Assembly (NCBI RefSeq): GCF_025698545.1
Contig: NC_068565.1
Span: 5,456,001 to 5,520,000 of the forward strand
DNA length: 64,000 nt
Reading direction: 5' to 3'
Source of the DNA: Gossypium raimondii
Taxonomy: Eukaryota > Streptophyta > Magnoliopsida > Malvales > Malvaceae
The notes below the pieces were generated by a model that saw nothing but the letters and a program-made list of their open reading frames with translations, ran no database searches and had not been told where the DNA came from. Position 1 is the first letter of the stretch, and each line of letters begins with the position of its first letter. Shown here piece by piece: positions 57,947 to 64,000 of the stretch. Made by a program: the position numbers and the translations under genes.

Positions 57947-60900
57947 ATGGGAAAATCTCACTTTATGCTTTCTCTTGTAGTTGTGATTTTGTTTCTAAAT
58001 TTTGTTTGTTCTTTTTCCATGGAATCACCCAACATCACCACAGACCGGTTAGCTCTTCTTGCATTGAAATCTCATGTAACTTCTGATCCAAAACGTTTTT
58101 TAGCAACCAATTGGTCTACTAGCACATCTGTCTGCAATTGGATTGGCATCACTTGCGGATCCAAAAACCTTAGGGTCACAGGTTTGAATCTTACAGGCAT
58201 GGGTCTGGTAGGCACCATACCATCACACTTGGGAAATCTATCCTTCCTCTCCAGACTCAACATTATGAACAATAGTTTTCAAGGCTTATTACCCAACCAT
58301 TTGGCTAATTTGCATCGGTTGAAGTTCATAAACTTGGGTAACAACAAATTCGGCGGAGAAATCCCATCATGGTTCGGTTCCTTCACTCGACTTCAAAACT
58401 TGTATCTATTCGGAAACAACTTCACTGGTTCAATCCCATCATCTTTGTGCCATTTACCAAAGCTAGAGTTTTTGAATTTGGGAAACAACAATCTGCGAGG
58501 GCAGATTCCTGTCAAGATTGGAAACCTTTCCACCTTGAAGACTTTGCATTTGGGAACCAACCAGCTTTCAGGTTCCATTTTCCCCCTGCAATTTATATTT
58601 GAAGATATATTTCTGCATTTTTTGCTTACCAACAATTGTTTTATAATTACATAAAACTAGTTGTAATATCAATTATATTTTTTAGGTCAAATCCCTGGAA
58701 CAATTGGTGACCTTCTGAACTTAGAGAGGCTTCGCTTTTCAGAAAACAACTTAACAGGGCCTGTGCCTTCAAGCATTGGGAACTTGACATTTCTGAGTTA
58801 CCTTGATTTTTCCTCTAATAGCTTGTCAGGTAGAGTATCACACTCTCTCTATATATATCTTATTTTATGCTAATTTTCAATTAACAACAATGATATCATT
58901 TCATTAAATATTAACTAGTGCCTATACTAATTTATATACAAATTATGGCAGGTGCACTTCCATTTCAGATTGGAAACTTACAGAATCTTGAAATCTTATC
59001 CTTGGGAAATAATAGTTTCTCTGGTTCCATCCCTCCTCCAATCTTTAACATATCGACAGCATTGATGATTTGGCTTGGTTTCAATCAACTCTCAGGCCAG
59101 CTTCCATCAACAGCAGGCCTTGGACTTCCAAAACTAGAAGGGCTTTACCTTGAGCTAAATGAACTAAGTGGACCAATCCCAACCTTTATCTCCAACGCCT
59201 CTAATCTTATTTTTCTTCAACTAACGAATAATTCTTTTTCTGGAACTGTTCCGGATACGTTTGGCAATCTAAAATATTTGCAACGGTTGGACTTAGGGCA
59301 TAACAACTTAAGTAGCAAACCTTCTTCCCCTGTATTGAGCTTTCTCTCATCATTGACAAGCTGTAAAAGCTTGGAAGTTTTGATATTTGATGATAACCCT
59401 TTGATCAATGGTGAACTTCCAGTTTCTGTGGGGAATTTATCTGCTTCTCTAACTCTTTTCTATGCTTCTCATTGCAACATTAAGGGCAGCATCCCCTGCG
59501 AAATCGGAAACTTAAGCAAATTGTTCTGGTTAGGCCTTGACCACAATGACTTCACTGGAACAATACCTGCAACACTTGGAAGATTGAGAGAGTTGCAAGA
59601 CGTTGATCTTGGGAGTAACAAGCTTGAAGGAAGCATTCCATCCGAGTTATGTCATCTTGAAAGGTTGGCTTACTTAACTCTCACTGACAACAAACTATTT
59701 GGACCAATACCAGAATGCTTAGGTCATATGGTTTCTCTGAGGAATCTTTTCTTAGGCTCCAATAGTTTTACCTCAATCCCATCAACCTTGACGAGACTCG
59801 ACGGCATCTTGTTCCTAGAGTTATCTTCGAATTCACTGAATGGATCACTCCCAACTGATATCGGGAACTGGAAGTCTGTGACCAATTTGAATTTGTCAGA
59901 TAATCGGTTCTCAGGTGCTATCCCAAGCAGCATTGCTGATCTCATGCATCTAACTCATCTCTCGTTATCTGGTAATATGTTGCAGGGTTCTATTCCTGCA
60001 TCATTTGATGAGTTAATAAGTTTGGAATACTTGGATCTCTCTAGGAATAACCTTTCAGGAATGATCCCCAAGTCCTTAGAGAAACTCCAAAATCTCAAAT
60101 CTTTCAATGTCTCTTTCAATAGACTACAAGGGGAAATTCCTAGCAGAGGATTATTTGGAAACTACTCGAGCCAATCATTTATAGGCAATGAAGACTTGTG
60201 CGGTCCATCTCGACTTCAAGTCCCACCTTGCAAAACTGATCCCTCCAAGAGTGCCAATCTTTTAAAATATATTCTACCTGTAATTGGCTCGGTCATATTA
60301 GTATCGGTCGTGGTTATCATTCTTTTACGAAGTCGAAATACGAAAACTGAACTACCAATTCAAGAAAATTTGCCACCGTTACCTGAATGGAGAAGAATTT
60401 CTTACCATGACCTTGCTCAAGCTACTGATGGATTTTCTGAAAGCAATCTACTTGGGGTAGGGAGTTTCGGGTCAGTATACAAAGGAACTCTCTCAACTGG
60501 GATGACCATTGCAGTAAAAGTGTTCCACGTAAATCAAGATAGAGCCTTTAAAAGCTTTGATATTGAGTGTGAGGTACTACGCAACATTCGTCATCGGAAT
60601 TTGGTTAAAATCATTAGCAGCTGCTCTAATGTTGACTTTAAAGCTTTGGTACTTGAGTTCATGCCTAATGGAAGCTTGGAGAAGTGGCTATATTCTCACA
60701 ACCATTTTCTGAATGTTTTGCAAAGGTTAAATATAGTGATAGACATTGCATTGGCATTGGAATATCTCCACCATGGTCATACCCTACCAGTGGTTCATTG
60801 TGATATAAAGCCAAACAATATCCTGCTAGATACAGATATGATAGCGCATTTGGGTGATTTTGGCATTGCAAAACTCTTGGGCGAAGAAGATTCAACGATA

Positions 60901-61377
60901 CAAACAAAGACACTAGCAACTATTGGATACATGTCACCAGGTAATGTAGATAGACTTGTGCTTGACTTCAAATTATTCTTCAAATAAATTTATAATGGAT
61001 TTAAATTATTTTCTTATACAGAATATGGATCAGAAGGAATTGTTTCTACAAAAGGCGATGTGTATAGTTTCGGGATTCTTGTAATGGAAACTTTCACAAG
61101 AAAAAAGCCGACGGATGATATATTTGGAGAAGAAATGAGCTTGAAACGTTGGGTGAAAGAATCATTACCATCTCCCTTAGTTGATGTGGTAGACAGTGAG
61201 CTTCTAAATACAAGAGAGAGAGAAGGGTTAGCAGCAAAGGATTGTATATTATCCATTTTGCAATTAGCTCTGGAATGTTTAGCAGAGGTAGCAGTGGAAA
61301 GGATTGATATGGAAGAAGTTGTTGCAAGGTTGAAGAAAATCAAAACCATGTACTTGCGTGGAACTGAGCAAGTTTAA
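57947..61377 (+). CDS. LRR receptor kinase, subfamily XII (EFR/FLS2/Xa21 type)
   Basis: Four exons (57,947-58,571, 58,686-58,829, 58,952-60,940, 61,022-61,377) with GT/AG junctions and matching phases give 1,037 residues. It has a signal peptide (MGKSHFMLSLVVVILFLNFV) and an N-terminal cap (DRLALLALKSHV...VCNWIGITC). About twenty-two LRRs follow, and introns 1 and 2 fall on LRR boundaries (144-bp exon 2 is two repeats). The transmembrane helix is near 696-716. In the kinase, the G-loop GVGSFGSVYKG starts near 758; Lys779 is in VKV, the catalytic loop VHCDIKPNN has Asp874, and DFG starts at 892. HCD instead of HRD makes it a non-RD kinase, typical of pattern-recognition receptors. Relatives bind microbial or damage ligands at the plasma membrane. 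The ligand is unknown. No frame break is seen. Confidence 0.93.
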
Positions 61378-61650
61378 TTTTTAGTTTTGATACCTTTCTT
61401 CACACCAAAATTCTTTTTCGAGTTTGACCACGCATTAGATGAGTAGCATTGAATAGAATTGTGCGTTTGACCATAAATGGGAACTCCATGCAATACTTCA
61501 TAGCATGCAAATGCGGACCTTCTCTTGAAGTCTATGCAAATGTTGACTTTTTAAAAGTCTATTGGAAAATGAAATTCTATAATCCACTTATATGGTCGCT
61601 TTAACCAATAATTCTTAAGCTAGTATATTACTTTTTATTTTTCTTTTTCT
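61378..61650 (+). repeat. Shared 3' flank of the receptor (inverted-duplication arm)
   Basis: Matches, inverted, 54,895-55,179 (ATTCTTTTTCGAGTTTGACC, GGGAACTCCATGCAATACTT, AACCAATAATTCTTAA). Probably the 3' untranslated region and flank of the ancestral gene. Confidence 0.75.
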
Positions 61651-61689
61651 TTTGAGGAATAATATTTTATGGTATATAAAATTAAACAA

Positions 61690-62185
61690 AAATATGGAGA
61701 AATTGTAAATAAATATTAATAATTTTATTTAAACATATTTTCTTATAATGTTTTATTTAAACATAATTATTCATTGACCATAACTATTATAAATAAATAT
61801 TAATAATTCTTATATTTAGAATCTTGAATTTAAGAGTTTAGAGTTTTAGGTTTGGAGTCTCAATTTAAGATCTAGGGTTTAGGATTGTAGCATTTATTTA
61901 TAATTATGTTTCAATAAAATTATTCGTATTTATTTATAAGTCCTACACTATTTTTGTTTTATTCAATGATGAGGTGTTTTGTACATTGATAATGCATAAA
62001 ATATTCTCTCTTTTTAATTTTTTTCAACGATTTTATAGTTGTAAACACTAATTAAAAGTGTCTATAAATGGAGTCCAGACAAATTAGGATTGAACAAACG
62101 TGTCATTATGATCCTTAAATAATTCATGTTGGTTTTTTAAATTAGAATTTATATTTTTTTAAAATAAATTCAAATAAATATTATG
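61690..62185 (+). mobile_element. Telomere-like-core AT element, right copy
   Basis: Inverted partner of 49,365-49,850. The centre contains agatctagggtttaggatt and gagtttagagttttagg. Near-palindromic AT arms (aaataaatattaataatt and aattattcgtatttattt) flank the core, as in the foldback at 9,829-10,254. No transposase. Confidence 0.6.
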
Positions 62186-62605
62186 CAAGACGAGCATAGC
62201 AATTCTCATATCACCCAATCAATATTCTAATATAAATGAAAACAACAAATTCAAACTCGCACCTCTTCGAGTCCTTTGCTACTGGTCTTCGAGTCTCACT
62301 ATATCCTCAATGACATCCCTTTCATCTCCCCTCACACTTAATCCCAATTTCTTCCCCACTTCTCAGGTCTGCTTTGCCTCCCTTAGAATTATCTTCCTCC
62401 TGTTGCTGATGTCCGAATCTGACAATGATAAATTCACGATTTTCTCTTCACTCTTTGACACCATACTAATAAACCCACGTGGATGTTATGTCAATAATTA
62501 ACTAATTTTTAAAAATTAAAAAATTATTTTAATATGTAAAAAATTATTTTTTATATTTTAAAATTAAAAAAATTTAATTGTTGACGTGGCATTCACATAG
62601 ACCGC
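62186..62605. other. Intergenic, no gene seen
   Basis: A short plus-strand frame at 62,310-62,501 shows no recognisable motif. The rest is AT-rich. Confidence 0.4.
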
Positions 62606-64000
62606 TGTCGAAACCATTTTTTTGAAAAAAACAAAAATTTTAGGTTGTCGACTTTAAAAAATGAAAATTGGGAGTCGCCACCAATCTTTTATTAAGGTGT
62701 AATTGGGTCACCTAAAAATGACTTTGGTCTACAAATTTTAGAAAAACGGGTCCGGAGTCGATTCACATTATGAGGAAGGATTAGCACCCTCATTATGCCC
62801 AAAAATTGGTACCTAGTTAATTAATTAATACCTTAATGTCGAAAATTTGAAAATCGTAATCCTTAGCAAAAACTTAAAATGTTATGTATTAAGACCCTTA
62901 TCATTTCAGAGAAATAAAATACCACACCCAATACGTTAGGGCACGACATTCTAATTTTCCCCAAAAATGAATTAGGGCAAAATACTAGTGCAATAAAAAA
63001 AATGTAAAAGAATATTCATTTATTCAATATTTAAGAAATCGCGGCCCAATACGTTAGGGCACAATTCCTCCAAAATCTCAAACTCGGAATATTTTCTTTA
63101 TTATTTTTTTAAAAAAATATTCATTTCGAGAAATCAATACGTCACATCTAATACGTTAGGACACAACGTGTTGAATTCCCAATAATGAGTTCTTATTTTT
63201 TGATTAAAGAGAATCCTTGATTGTTAGATTTACAAAAAAATCGGAACCCAATACGTTAGGGCTCAATTTCCTTGAGAAATCCTAAATACGAGTATTACCT
63301 CTATTTTGAAGCGTTTTATTTTAAAATTAAATAAGAGATAGGGTAATGTTATGTTGAATATGTGAATGAATGCCCTTAAACAAATATAATAAATACAACA
63401 ATTTCATAGAAATAATATGACTAAACAAATAAATAAACAAAATAATGATGTGCAAGATATCAAATAAATAGGCAAGATAATAATAAAAATATGGAAACAT
63501 AAATTAATAAGCGAATAAAAAATACATGTACACATAAAAAATACATAAGTTTTAAACAATTAATATAATATTAAAATTAATTAAATAAATTAAACATGTG
63601 TATATAAAATATAAGTATGCTGAAAATTTTAGTATAAAAAACATAAATACATGCTTAAATATACATATAAAAAATAATAATAATTGCATATGAGAATTAT
63701 AAAATAAAATTAAAAGAATACAATTGCATTATCAAAATATTGATTTTAAAGAAAATATGAAAATGGACTAAATTGGATCGCCAGTAAAGATCCGGGGTAA
63801 ATTCGTAAATAAATAAAGTTTGGAGGACTTAATTGAACTCTCGAATTACATAGAAGGGCTGGAAGGGCAATTTTCCCTTCTCCTCTAAACAACGCCATTC
63901 AAATTAGACCAAATTGAAATAAAAATAAATAAAAGGGTAAATTAAAAAAACTTAATTACAAAAACATTAAAAGGCGGAGGGGCTAAATAAAATAAATAAA
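62606..64000 (-). mobile_element. Gypsy LTR (minus), runs off the window
   Basis: Starts TGTCGAAACCATTTTTTTG. On the minus strand the LTR 3' end reads AAAAAAATGGTTTCGACA, matching the 3' end of 51,335-53,780. The next block, gggagtcgccaccaatc...ggtgtaattgggtcacc, matches 53,670-53,720 inverted, and the CTAACGTATTGGG minisatellite recurs at 62,915-63,265. The other end is outside the window, so solo versus full length cannot be decided. Confidence 0.8.
62915..63265. repeat. LTR minisatellite, CAATACGTTAGGGC unit
   Basis: Four spaced units of the form CCCAATACGTTAGGGC or CTAATACGTTAGGAC, about 100 bp apart. They are equivalent to the array at 53,095-53,405 on the opposite strand. Confidence 0.75.

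Noticed and set aside
60665..60983. Minus-strand frames opposite the receptor kinase exons
   Set aside because: Mirror frames of the conserved kinase coding sequence; they recur opposite the left copy for the same reason.

Overview
This window looks like plant nuclear DNA: about two-thirds AT, mostly decayed retrotransposon sequence, with a few intron-containing plant genes. The long LTRs carry clusters of a CACACGG/CCGTGTG motif and end TGTAACA...TGTTACA, which I associate with cotton (Gossypium) Gypsy elements. Gossypium or a close Malvaceae relative is therefore my best guess; this is inference.

Layout. 1-10,250 is intergenic: an Athila-like LTR with a decayed primer-binding site beside a dead hAT transposase fragment, a LINE RNase H remnant, a clean 1.14-kb solo LTR and a foldback element with a telomere-like core. 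10,250-40,000 is a tandem segmental duplication. Its ancestral unit was a strictosidine synthase-like (SSL) gene, a fragment of a Mo-cofactor-sulfurase-like PLP-transferase gene and a CLE signalling-peptide gene. Three SSL copies are all broken. Of three CLE copies, two (10,996-11,379 and 31,294-31,671) are intact and one is a 3' stub. The units are split by a 6.2-kb nested LTR complex, a 2.7-kb solo LTR inside SSL copy 3 and a 5.7-kb dead Copia element with both LTRs. 41,300-44,540 is the 3' end of an Athila-like element. 44,681-46,675 is an apparently intact four-exon pectate lyase gene of the pollen type. 49,365-62,185 holds an inverted duplication around LRR receptor kinases. The right copy (57,947-61,377) is a complete four-exon, 1,037-residue subfamily-XII receptor with a non-RD kinase. 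The left copy is a truncated, frameshifted kinase remnant. Between them lies a nuclear copy of chloroplast ycf1 sequence. The window ends inside another Gypsy LTR (62,606 onward).

Genes judged likely functional: two CLE peptide genes, the pectate lyase and the LRR receptor kinase. Possible shared themes are cell signalling, wall remodelling and immunity, but nothing shows that they act together. I saw no tRNA, rRNA, CRISPR array or bacterial-type operon. Exon boundaries come from GT/AG sites and reading phase by eye. All family names rest on motif recognition without a database search.
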